Shown here one piece after another: positions 14,674-22,122 of a stretch of 52,985 nucleotides of DNA. A model generated the notes under the pieces. It searched no databases. It was not told the origin of the DNA and saw only the letters and a program-made list of their open reading frames with translations. The stretch lies in assembly GCF_001475545.1 (NCBI RefSeq), contig NZ_LDQC01000068.1, positions 1-52,985 on the forward strand, given 5' to 3'. A program made the position numbers and the translations under genes. Source of the stretch: Curtobacterium luteum. Lineage in GTDB: Bacteria; Actinomycetota; Actinomycetes; Actinomycetales; Microbacteriaceae. The stretch's first letter is position 1. Each line of letters starts with the position of its first letter.

Positions 14674-16128
14674 CTAGCGACGGTCGAACGCGAGCGATAC
14701 CCGCGCCGGGTCCCACTTGCCGCGCTGTTTTGCGTAGGCAAGCCCGATCACGGCGCCGCATCCGATCAGAAGCTCGCGGCGCCCGAGGTAGTCACGAGCT
14801 TCCCATTCCTCCGCAAACGATTTCCCCGTCTCGACGAGCTCAGACGTCGGGTCGCTAGGGACTGCGTCGAGACGGACCCGCTCAGCGTGCAGCTTCGTGA
14901 GTCGCTCAGCAAGTGCACGAATGTCGGCCCCGGGATGCTGGAGCTCTTCGGACGTGGTCCGGATCGCTTCTGTCACTCGCGCGAGCTCGCCTGTCTCCCG
15001 AAGTCGAACGCGTTGCTCGACGACGGCGTACCGACCGAAGACGGCGAGGAACTGCCGTTCGACCTCAGCCTCGACGCGGTCGCACTCCACGACGACTCCG
15101 CGCTCGCACTTGCGTCCCTGGGCGGACGCCTGGCAAGCGTAGACCGGCTTTCCCGCCGAGCGGCGACTCTTCGCAACGAGAGTGCCGTCGCATCCGGGGC
15201 ACGAGATCAAGCCCGACAGGACACGGGAAGCCTTGCGACGCCGACCTTCGGCGGTTGCCTCCGCGCGGCCCGGCGTCGGCGTCCGCTGCGTCAGCGCCCT
15301 GAGACGCTCGACCTCGTCGAGGGAGAGGATCGGCTCCCACTGCTGAACGGGCATGCCGTGCTCGTCTCGGAGCACCGTGGCAGAGCGGACCTTGCGCTTC
15401 TTACCGTCGGGCCCCTTCGCGTACTCCGTGCCGACGCGCACACGACCCAGGACGGCGTCGGAGCGGAGTAGGCGCTGAAGGGACGAGGCGCTCCACTGGG
15501 CCGCGCGACGGGGCTTGATCCCGGCCTCGTTCAGGCTCTTGCAGACCGCGTAGACCGATCGACCGCCGAGGACATGCGTGGCGGCGAGGCGGACCGCCGC
15601 CGCCTCCGCGGGGTCCGGCTCCAACGCTCGGCCGACTCCCGACGGGTGGGGGACCACCCTGTACCCGTAGGGCACAATTCCCCCAGGGAACCGGCCAACC
15701 GTTGGAAGGTGGCGGCGAGCGGACGAGACACGCGCGCCGATAGTGCGGGCCTCCATAGCGGCGAACACCTGAAGGATTTCGGCCATTGCGCGGCCCATCG
15801 CCGTGGTCGTGTCGAGCGATTCCGTGCAGGAAATGATTTGAAGCCCGGAGTCCAAGAGCAGACCGAAGTCCACAACGGACCGAGCCAAGCGGTCAAGCTT
15901 CCAGACGAGCACGGCGTCCGCTTCGCCACGGGCAAGGCGCTCACGGGCGGCGTTGAGGCCCGGCCGGTTCAGTCGTGTCCGGGTGGCTGAAACATCGTTG
16001 TCCTCCTCGATCCCGACGAGCTCCCAGCCGCGAGCCCGCGCTGTGTCGGCGATCGCCTGGCGCTGTCGCACTATTGCTGTGCTCTCTTCCGTGGCCCGGG
16101 ACAGACGGGCGTATCCAACTACTCGCAT
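14674..16128 (-). CDS. Large serine recombinase (integrase)
   Basis: This 484-residue protein has an N-terminal resolvase domain beginning MRVVGYARLSR (S10 the nucleophile). It includes IVRQRQAI, LNRPGLNAARERLARGEADAVLVW and KLDRLAR, then the AMGRAMAEILQVFAAMEA helix (E-helix region). A Recombinase domain follows with FPGGIVPYGYRVV and a zinc-ribbon domain (CPGCDGTLVAKSRR...YACQASAQGRKC). A C-terminal coiled-coil region (LARVTEAIRTTSEELQ; RALAERLTKLHAERVRLD) completes the layout of large serine integrases such as phiC31. The ATG at 16128 has GAGAGGAG five bases upstream; the frame is open 20 codons further, but those are not family-like. The gene lies 74 bp from the att core. Confidence 0.95.
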   Translation of the reverse strand: MRVVGYARLSRATEESTAIVRQRQAIADTARARGWELVGIEEDNDVSATRTRLNRPGLNAARERLARGEADAVLVWKLDRLARSVVDFGLLLDSGLQIISCTESLDTTTAMGRAMAEILQVFAAMEARTIGARVSSARRHLPTVGRFPGGIVPYGYRVVPHPSGVGRALEPDPAEAAAVRLAATHVLGGRSVYAVCKSLNEAGIKPRRAAQWSASSLQRLLRSDAVLGRVRVGTEYAKGPDGKKRKVRSATVLRDEHGMPVQQWEPILSLDEVERLRALTQRTPTPGRAEATAEGRRRKASRVLSGLISCPGCDGTLVAKSRRSAGKPVYACQASAQGRKCERGVVVECDRVEAEVERQFLAVFGRYAVVEQRVRLRETGELARVTEAIRTTSEELQHPGADIRALAERLTKLHAERVRLDAVPSDPTSELVETGKSFAEEWEARDYLGRRELLIGCGAVIGLAYAKQRGKWDPARVSLAFDRR

Positions 16129-16150
16129 GGGAGCTCCTCTCGACGATATG

Positions 16151-16170
16151 TCGGAGGAGAAGGGGGCCAG
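16151..16170. repeat. Element-specific intergenic motif, copy c
   Basis: TCGGAGGAGAAGGGGGCCAG differs from copy a at one of 20 positions. It sits between the integrase start and attR, so it may be part of the integrase promoter or an operator, or of the attP arm. Confidence 0.7.
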
Positions 16171-16202
16171 GTCGGCCCAACTGCTCAATGCCCGATCACA
16201 TC

Positions 16203-16207
16203 GGGGA
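16203..16207 (+). repeat. Right attachment core (attR)
   Basis: The second GGGGA core. Host reading frame resumes immediately (GGG GAG TGG GAC, encoding GEWD), continuing the split thiamine-binding gene. Confidence 0.8.
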
Positions 16208-16364
16208 GTGGGACGAGGTCATGGACGTCGTGAAGCGCGCCACCGAGGCCGTCGCGCCGTTCGGGACGCGGGTCTCGCTCGTGCTCAAGGCCGACATCCG
16301 GCCCGGGCACACGGGCGAGCTCGACGGCAAGGTCGAGCGGCTCGAGGCCGCGCTCGGCGACTGA
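16203..16364 (+). pseudogene. 3' fragment of host MTH1187-family thiamine-binding protein
   Basis: The frame encodes GEWDEVMDVVKRATEAVAPFG to the C-terminal VERLEAALGD and is the exact continuation of the fragment at 6924-7070. An ATG at 16188, inside the element, opens a 58-residue frame through this piece, but it has no evident ribosome site and would give half a domain. It is the host relic on the right of the element and uses host-like high-GC codons. Confidence 0.93.
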
Positions 16365-16496
16365 CCATCCGCCCGTGCCGAGCGCGGGCTCGGTGCGGCC
16401 GCGACACGCCGCGCGCCTCCCGCGGATGTCGGTGGTCGGGTGTGTCCTGTCGGTGACGGACGCGAGGGGCGTCCGCGCGACGACGAGGAGCTGCTC

Positions 16497-16679
16497 ATGA
16501 TGCACGACGGCTGGTGCCCCGACTGTGACCTGCGTTCGGTCGTCATCGACTCCGACGCCGACGGACAGCACGCCTGGGCGACCTGCAGCGAGTGCGGCGC
16601 GGGCTGGGCCCACCGTGACGAGCTGCCGGAGACCGCCGCCGCACCGGCTCGGGCCGTGCCGGAGCGCCGCGCCGCCTGA
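16497..16679 (+). CDS. Small zinc-ribbon protein
   Basis: This 60-residue protein starts MMHDGWCPDCDLRSVV and has two CxxC pairs (CPDC near residue 7, CSEC near residue 32) forming a rubredoxin-like zinc ribbon, followed by an Ala/Pro-rich tail. The function is unknown. The ATG is preceded by GAGGAG about seven bases away. It uses host-type codons and lies outside the element. Confidence 0.62.
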   Translation: MMHDGWCPDCDLRSVVIDSDADGQHAWATCSECGAGWAHRDELPETAAAPARAVPERRAA

Positions 16680-16978
16680 GCCGGCGAGCGCGACGCCCGT
16701 CCGGGCTGACGCCGTCGCGACCGGTCGAATCGATTCGGCACGTCGTCTTCCGTCGGTCGGTTGGAGCGTTCTACACTGCTGGGAGCAGGTCGGCGATCGA
16801 CCTGCGACCCGTTCGCCGCTGAACCGGGACGCCCGATCCGGGCGGTGTCCGCCGTTCGTGACGGGCCGCCGCGCGACCAGCGTGTGTTTCGCCGTCCCGG
16901 TCGATCCACCGGACCACCCGTGGGTCGCTCGACGGCGTGCCGGGCCGACCCGCTCCTCCCGTCCGAGAGACAGGCTCC
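16680..16978 (+). promoter_or_regulatory. Upstream region of the MFS gene
   Basis: No gene is seen in these 299 bp. A TACACT hexamer (16772-16777) is the best -10 candidate, giving a leader of about 200 nt before the MFS start. No clear riboswitch fold or operator palindrome is recognisable by eye. Confidence 0.35.
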
Positions 16979-18244
16979 ATGACCCACCTCACGCCTGCGC
17001 GCCGCGCCGCTGCGCTCATCGCCCTCGCCCTCGGCGGGTTCGCGATCGGATCGACCGAGTTCGTCGCGATGGGGCTCCTGCCGAACATCGCCGAGGCCCT
17101 GCTGCCGTCGCAGTACGCGGCGAACCCCGACGCGGGCATCGCACACGCCGGGTGGCTCGTCAGCGCGTACGCGCTCGGGGTCGTCGTCGGTGCACCGACC
17201 ATCGCTGCGATGTCGGCAAAGTTCCCGCGCAAGGGCCTCATCCTCGTCCTGCTCGTCGGCTTCGTGCTGGCCACCGTGGCGAGCGCCGTGCTGCCGTCGT
17301 TCGGGCTCGTGCTCGTCGCGCGGTTCGTCGCCGGCCTGCCGCACGGCGCCTACTTCGGCATCGCCTCGATCGTCGCGGGCGACATGATGGGGCTGGGCAA
17401 GCGCGGCAAGGGCATCGCGATGGTCCTCCTCGGACTCTCGGTCGCGAACGTCGTCGGCGTGCCCGCGATCACCTGGGTCGGTCAGGTCGCCGGCTGGCGC
17501 ACCGCCTACGGGGTGGTCGCCGGGCTGTTCGCGCTGACGTTCCTCGCGGTCGCCGCGTTCGTGCCGCGGTCCGCGAAGGACGAGCACGCGACGATCGGCC
17601 GTGAGCTCCGGGCCTTCCGCGAGCCGCAGCTCTGGATCGTGATGGGCCTCGGTGCGATCGGCTTCGGGGGCTTCTTCGCGGTGTACTCGTACATCTCGCC
17701 GATCGTCCAGAACGTCACCGGCCTGAGCGAGTCCGCGGTCCCGCTCGTCCTCGTGGTGGTCGGGCTCGGCATGGTCGTCGGCGGCGTCGTCGGCGGGCAC
17801 CTGGCGGACCACAGCGTCAAGCGCACGATCTACGTCGGACTCCTGGCGCTCGTCGGGTCGCTCCTCGTCACCGTCCTGACCGCGCAGTGGACGGTCGGGA
17901 TGTTCCTCGGGGCGTTCCTCATCGGGGCCACCTCGTCCGCGATCCCGCCGGCGGTGCAGTCGCGGCTCATGGACGTCGCAGGCGATGCCCGGACGATCGC
18001 GGCGGCGCTGAACCACTCGGCGTTCAACATCGGCAACTCCCTCGGCGCTGCCCTCGGCGGTGCCGCGATCGCGGCCGGGTTCGGGTTCCTGGCGCCGGGG
18101 TGGCTGGGGATCGTGCTCGCGCTCCTGGGCGTCGGGGTCACGGCGGTCAGCTACGGGGTGGAGCGGCGGTCGACCGCCAGTGCGGCGCTGCGCTCGGCGC
18201 ACCCGTCCACCGGCCCGATCACGGCACCGGTCCCGACCGTCTGA
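16979..18244 (+). CDS. MFS transporter, DHA1 drug/sugar exporter type
   Basis: This is a 421-residue membrane protein with 12 predicted helices. The start (ALALGGFAIGSTEFVAMGLLPNIA) is the hallmark of the AraJ/CmlR/PbuE-type DHA1 exporters. VSAYALGVVVGAPTI (helix 2) and FVAGLPHGAYFGIA (helix 4-5 antiporter motif C region) are clearly present. It would act as a proton antiporter exporting a drug, sugar or nucleoside; the substrate is not predictable. The ATG was chosen at the family N-terminus. It is convergent with the response-regulator gene and separated from it by repeat-rich DNA. Confidence 0.9.
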   Translation: MTHLTPARRAAALIALALGGFAIGSTEFVAMGLLPNIAEALLPSQYAANPDAGIAHAGWLVSAYALGVVVGAPTIAAMSAKFPRKGLILVLLVGFVLATVASAVLPSFGLVLVARFVAGLPHGAYFGIASIVAGDMMGLGKRGKGIAMVLLGLSVANVVGVPAITWVGQVAGWRTAYGVVAGLFALTFLAVAAFVPRSAKDEHATIGRELRAFREPQLWIVMGLGAIGFGGFFAVYSYISPIVQNVTGLSESAVPLVLVVVGLGMVVGGVVGGHLADHSVKRTIYVGLLALVGSLLVTVLTAQWTVGMFLGAFLIGATSSAIPPAVQSRLMDVAGDARTIAAALNHSAFNIGNSLGAALGGAAIAAGFGFLAPGWLGIVLALLGVGVTAVSYGVERRSTASAALRSAHPSTGPITAPVPTV

Positions 18245-18245
18245 C

Positions 18246-18335
18246 GTTCGGCGGGCGCCGCGCGTTCGGCGGGCGCCGCGCGTTCGGCGGGCGCCGCGCG
18301 TTCGACGAGCGCCGCGCGTTCGACGGGCGGCGGGC
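18246..18335. repeat. 18-bp tandem repeat, five copies
   Basis: The unit GTTCGGCGGGCGCCGCGC occurs exactly three times (18246-18299), then twice with changes (to 18335). It starts two bases after the MFS stop codon. The unit is partly palindromic (GGCGCC). Confidence 0.85.
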
Positions 18336-18340
18336 GCCGC

Positions 18341-18438
18341 GCCGCTCGCCCGCCGCGCACGCCGCCGGCTGCGTCCGTCGGTGTGCCTCGCCGCTCGCCC
18401 GCCGCGCACGCCGTCGGCTGCGTCCGTCGGTGTGCCTC
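18341..18438. repeat. 49-bp direct repeat, two copies
   Basis: 18341-18389 and 18390-18438 are the same sequence with one mismatch, adjacent with no spacer. Begins GCCGCTCGCCCGCCGCGCAC. Confidence 0.85.
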
Positions 18439-18445
18439 GTGTTCA

Positions 18446-18503
18446 CACGACCAAAGGCACCTCGAACCATGCGATCGCGCGGTTCGAAGTGCCTTTGGTC
18501 GTG
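18446..18503. terminator. Long inverted repeat between convergent genes
   Basis: Arms of 23 bp (beginning CACGACCAAAGGCACC at 18446-18468, and the complement at 18481-18503) differ at one position. The 12-base loop contains the palindrome GCGATCGC. It is suited to terminate both the MFS gene and the response-regulator gene. Confidence 0.7.
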
Positions 18504-18529
18504 CGGAGTCCTTCGTCGCGGCGGAGGCG

Positions 18530-19201
18530 CTACAGGCCGAGCGGGCTGCCGTCCTGCACGATGATGCCGTCGGTGATCGCCCGCTTCCGGAGCGCCACCT
18601 TCGTGCCGACGTCGAAGCCCGCGACGCGGTACTTCTCGCGGATGCGCTTGAGGTAGCTCTTCGCCGTCTCCTCCGAGATGCCGAGCTGGTACGCCACGCT
18701 CTTCACCGGCTCGCCGCCGCCGTAGAGCGCCATGACGCGACGCTCCTGGGCGCTGAGCTTCGGCACGCCGCCGACGTCGCCGGAGTTGATCGCGAGGTCG
18801 AGCTCGGCGGAGACGTACTGCTCGCCGCGCTGGGCGGAGCGGATCGCCTCGACGATCATGTCCGCGTCCTCGCTCTTCACGAGGTAGCCGAGTGCACCGG
18901 AGGCGAGGGCCTCGCGGACGACGTTCGGCTCCGAGTAGGTGCTCATCACGACGGTCTTGACGCCGGCGGTCTTCAGCGTGGAGATCTTGAGCGAGACCGG
19001 GATCGAGTCCTTGAGGTCGAGGTCGAGCAGCACCACGTCGACCGGGAACGCGGGACTCGTGAGCAGTTCCGGCCAGGTCGTCACGGCGGCCACGAGTGTG
19101 ATGTCGTCGGCGGCGCTGCGGATCCACTCCGTCAGTGCACCGAGGAGCATCCTGTGGTCGTCGACGAGGGCGAGTCGGATCGGTTCCTCTGGAGTCGCCA
19201 T
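18530..19201 (-). CDS. LuxR/NarL-family response regulator
   Basis: This 223-residue protein has a receiver domain at about 8-125 with acidic pocket D14-D15 and phospho-acceptor D60 in VVLLDLD, plus MSTYSE and the KSED switch region. A C-terminal LuxR-type helix-turn-helix spans about 150-212 (SAQERRVMALYGGGEPVKSVAYQLGISEETAKSYLKRIREKY). It is a DNA-binding output protein for the histidine kinase encoded upstream in the same direction. The ATG has GAAAGGA as ribosome site. The target genes are not visible here. Confidence 0.92.
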   Translation of the reverse strand: MATPEEPIRLALVDDHRMLLGALTEWIRSAADDITLVAAVTTWPELLTSPAFPVDVVLLDLDLKDSIPVSLKISTLKTAGVKTVVMSTYSEPNVVREALASGALGYLVKSEDADMIVEAIRSAQRGEQYVSAELDLAINSGDVGGVPKLSAQERRVMALYGGGEPVKSVAYQLGISEETAKSYLKRIREKYRVAGFDVGTKVALRKRAITDGIIVQDGSPLGL

Positions 19202-19317
19202 GGTGGCGTCCTTTCTCGGGGGCTGTGCCGATCCTAGGGGGACCGAACGCACGGTACGGGCAGGCTGATCAGGGTGTCCGGTTGTTCGGGTCCAGCCGGG
19301 TGCGGTCCGCGCGACGG

Positions 19318-20640
19318 CTACATCGTCGGGTGCCGGTTGACGACGCAGTGCGCCACGATGCGCAGGGTGCCGTCCTGCACGGTCTCGGTGAAGGGGCCGA
19401 TGCGGTGCAGGGCGCTCCACGTCGCCGGACCGAGCCGCCGGCGCGTGACGCTCCGCGACTCGATGACGATCGGGACGTCCATCGTCTCGTCGGTGACCGG
19501 GTGACCGTCCGACCCGACGGGGCCGAGGGTCACGGCGACGACGGGCTGGCCGGGCTGGGCGGTGCGACCCTCACCGGCCATCTGCCACAGGGCCTGGAGG
19601 AGCCCGTCGCGTTGGGCGGGGGAGAGGTGCCCGGCGAGCGAGCCCGGGTCCGCGACGCTCACGGCGCGACCGAGGTGGTCGGACTCCGTGATGGCGTGGT
19701 ACAGCCAGGTCTCCCGGCGGCCCTCGATGAGGTGCAGGCGGAGTTCCGTGGCGAGTGACGCGGCGACCGAGGCCGAGGCATCCGAGAGGGGCAGCGGGTC
19801 CGACCCGTTCGCGACGGCGTCCAGCAGCTTCTCGGCGGCGAGGTCGAGTCGGGCGAGCTCGTCCGACGCGAGCATACCGACGGCGAACTGGGGCGCCTGC
19901 ACGTTGCTCTGCACCAGGACGCGGTCGAGCTCGCGCTGCACGAGTTGGCGGAAGCGCTGGACGACGAACAGCGCGAGCGATGGCGGCACGACGACCAGGG
20001 AGACGAGCGAGACCATGCCGGGCAGGGTGTCCGTCGTCACGGGGGTCGAGACGAGGCACATCACGATGAACGTGGTGCCGAGGACGACGATGGCCGCCGC
20101 GACCTCGCGCGCCGGCCGCAGCGATGCGATGGGCAGCAGGGCGAACCCCGCGGCGACCGACGCGGTGGCGAAGTGGGCGATGTCGTGGCCGTGCCAGATG
20201 CCGATGAAGTCGAGTGTGACGACGCACGCCAACACCACGCAGATCAGTGCGAACGCGACCCCGGTCAACCGCTCTCCGTACGTGAGCAGGCTGAGGCCCA
20301 CGCCGAGCGCCGCGACGATGTACAGCCCCCAGGCGGCGGCGGGCAACCACGGGTCGGGGTACTCGGGCCAGCGGGCGAGGAAGAGCACGATGCCGGCGAC
20401 GGCCTCGATAGCGGTGAGGACGGCTGCGCCGGCGCCCAGGTACCCGGCACCGAGGGACGCGCCGGGCTTCGCCGCCTGCCGCAGCGAACGAGCACCGGTC
20501 GACGTCGAGGGCAGGCCGCGTGCCTGCCGACGGTCGCTGCCCCGGTACCGCTCCCGCGCCTCCCGGCGGGTCCGCGGCGCGGACTGCACGGTCTCACCGG
20601 GCAGTCCACGACTGATGGTGTCCTCGGGGACGCGGCTCAC
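19318..20640 (-). CDS. Membrane protein of a three-gene signalling cluster
   Basis: This 440-residue protein has a basic N-terminal cytoplasmic part (to about 60), six to seven hydrophobic helices at about 68-240, and a soluble C-terminal half (about 245-440) containing LYHAITESDHLGRAVSV. I see no His-box, N-box or glycine-rich ATP-binding motif, so it is not a complete kinase. Its place between kinase and regulator suggests a signal-input or kinase-modulating partner, perhaps with a degenerate histidine-kinase-like C-terminus. The ATG at 20640 lies 49 bp after the kinase stop. Confidence 0.7.
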   Translation of the reverse strand: MSRVPEDTISRGLPGETVQSAPRTRREARERYRGSDRRQARGLPSTSTGARSLRQAAKPGASLGAGYLGAGAAVLTAIEAVAGIVLFLARWPEYPDPWLPAAAWGLYIVAALGVGLSLLTYGERLTGVAFALICVVLACVVTLDFIGIWHGHDIAHFATASVAAGFALLPIASLRPAREVAAAIVVLGTTFIVMCLVSTPVTTDTLPGMVSLVSLVVVPPSLALFVVQRFRQLVQRELDRVLVQSNVQAPQFAVGMLASDELARLDLAAEKLLDAVANGSDPLPLSDASASVAASLATELRLHLIEGRRETWLYHAITESDHLGRAVSVADPGSLAGHLSPAQRDGLLQALWQMAGEGRTAQPGQPVVAVTLGPVGSDGHPVTDETMDVPIVIESRSVTRRRLGPATWSALHRIGPFTETVQDGTLRIVAHCVVNRHPTM

Positions 20641-20689
20641 AGCGCGGCCCCCGTCCGTCGGGGCGCAGTGCCTGCGGGACGGTGCTGGC

Positions 20690-21847
20690 TCATCGGGGTG
20701 CCTCCAGGACGACGGTCGTGCCGGAGCCCGGCGCCGAGAACAGCTTCGCGTCGCCGCCGACCTCGCGGAGGCGGTTCACGACGCTCTCCTTGAAGCCGAG
20801 CCGCTCGGCGCTCACGTGCGTGAGGTCGAAGCCGACACCGGAGTCCGTGACCATCGCGCGGACCATCTCGTTGTCGTGCACGATGGTCACGTGCGCCTCG
20901 CCGACGCCCGCGTGCCGCCGCACGTTCTCGAGGCACTCGCCGAGCGCCAGCAGGAAGGCGTCGAGGACGTTGGACGGCAGGAGCACCTGGCCGGTCCCGT
21001 GCCAGCTCACCTCGAGCCCCATGCGACCGAAGCGTTGCTTGACCGACTCGAGGGTCTGACCGAGGGGTGACTCCTCCTCGCGCGTCAGCGAGTAGTCGCC
21101 GGACTGCTGTGGCTGGGGCGTCGCACCGAGCCGGAGGTGACGGAGGAGCCGCGCGTCCTCTGCGGCCTGTTCGCGCATCGCCTGCTCCGAGACGCCGACA
21201 CCGGAGTGGGCGAGGAGCGTGAGGGTCGCGAGCACGGTGTCGTGCAGGAGCCGAGCACCCTGGCGGCGCTGGGCCTCGGTCTCGCTCGCCTGCCGCTCGG
21301 CACGGTGCGCGGTGCCGATGCTGTAGATGCGGCGAGCGACGCGGGGGATGCTCCGGGAGATCCAGACGGTCACGACCGTGAGGAGGACCCAGCCGAGGAG
21401 CGCCCCGCTCGTGGCGACCGACAGGAGCGACCCCGTCGCCCAGGTCATGCCCACGGCGGTGGCCGCGCCGGCGACGAGGGTCAGACCGAGGCCGACGGGG
21501 TGTCCGCGCTGGGCCATCAGCGGCGCGGAGACACCGCCTGCTGCCAGCGGCATGACGGCGCTCGCGATGACCGGTCGCGTGGCGTCGTCCGCCCCGATGA
21601 GCAGGATCGCCAGCGCACCGAGGCCGCCGGCGAGGATGACGGCGGTCCACCACACCGACCCGCTCGACCCGAACGCCACGAAGCCGGCGATCATCGCCGC
21701 GATGCACGCCAGGGCGCCGAGGAGCAGCCCGACGGGAACGGCGAACGAGGACAGCACGGCCACGACGCTGATCAGGGTGCAGACGATGCCGACGACACGG
21801 ACGGTCGACCGGAGCAGCCGGTCGCGTTCCTGTGCGATCAGTTCCAT
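20690..21847 (-). CDS. Sensor histidine kinase (HisKA_3/LiaS-NarX type)
   Basis: This 385-residue protein has five to six membrane helices in residues 15-165, then a short linker helix (RAERQASETEAQRRQGARL). The phospho-acceptor box is LLHDTVLATLTLLAHSG with H202 and D203. The HATPase part has the N-box ALGECLENVRRHA, G1 DSGVGFD and G2 GSGTTVVL. The small extracellular loops suggest it senses the membrane itself. It is the first gene of the cluster, with AGGACA upstream of the ATG, and presumably phosphorylates the LuxR-type regulator at 18530. Confidence 0.9.
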   Translation of the reverse strand: MELIAQERDRLLRSTVRVVGIVCTLISVVAVLSSFAVPVGLLLGALACIAAMIAGFVAFGSSGSVWWTAVILAGGLGALAILLIGADDATRPVIASAVMPLAAGGVSAPLMAQRGHPVGLGLTLVAGAATAVGMTWATGSLLSVATSGALLGWVLLTVVTVWISRSIPRVARRIYSIGTAHRAERQASETEAQRRQGARLLHDTVLATLTLLAHSGVGVSEQAMREQAAEDARLLRHLRLGATPQPQQSGDYSLTREEESPLGQTLESVKQRFGRMGLEVSWHGTGQVLLPSNVLDAFLLALGECLENVRRHAGVGEAHVTIVHDNEMVRAMVTDSGVGFDLTHVSAERLGFKESVVNRLREVGGDAKLFSAPGSGTTVVLEAPR

Positions 21848-22033
21848 CGATGTCCTGTGCGGTCGTCGTGCGAAGTCGAGACTCGGTCAGCCGAGCACCC
21901 CGCCATCATTCCACGCACGGCACCCGTTGGGGGGTCTTCGGCGCGCGGTGCCGGAGCGGATGGGAACCGAATTGTGATCGCAGGTGCGATGCAATCCGGT
22001 CGACGCGGGCTGCGCGCCGTGCCAGCCGCGCCC

Positions 22034-22099
22034 GCGCCCGTCGCGTGCGCGGCCCGCGCCCGTCGCGTGCGCGGCCCGCGCCCGTCGCGTCCGCGGCCC
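22034..22099. repeat. 22-bp tandem repeat, three copies
   Basis: The unit GCGCCCGTCGCGTGCGCGGC (plus CC) occurs at 22034, 22056 and 22078, with one change in the third copy. It lies between the kinase start and the metX stop, so it is downstream of metX and upstream of the kinase. Otherwise 21848-22122 shows no gene. Confidence 0.8.
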
Positions 22100-22122
22100 G
22101 CGCCCGCTGCGGCCCGGCGGCA

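Larger units (their letters stand above)
7070..16207. mobile_element. Serine-integrase element with capsid genes (phage satellite or reduced prophage)
   Basis: About 9.1 kb lies between two GGGGA cores inside a split host gene. The right part, read leftward, holds integrase, small Zn-ribbon proteins, P22-like capsid, scaffold-like protein and HNH nuclease. The left part holds AT-richer rightward cargo (unknown protein, PD-(D/E)XK-like protein, small membrane protein) and a complete copy of the disrupted gene. No terminase, portal, tail or replication gene is seen. Size and plan resemble the 9-kb mycobacterial phiRv1, which also uses a serine integrase; that comparison is from memory of the family. 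Confidence 0.92.

Noticed and set aside
16188-16364. A functional short gene from ATG 16188
   Set aside because: It encodes only the C-terminal half of the thiamine-binding domain, has no evident ribosome site, and its first codons are element DNA.
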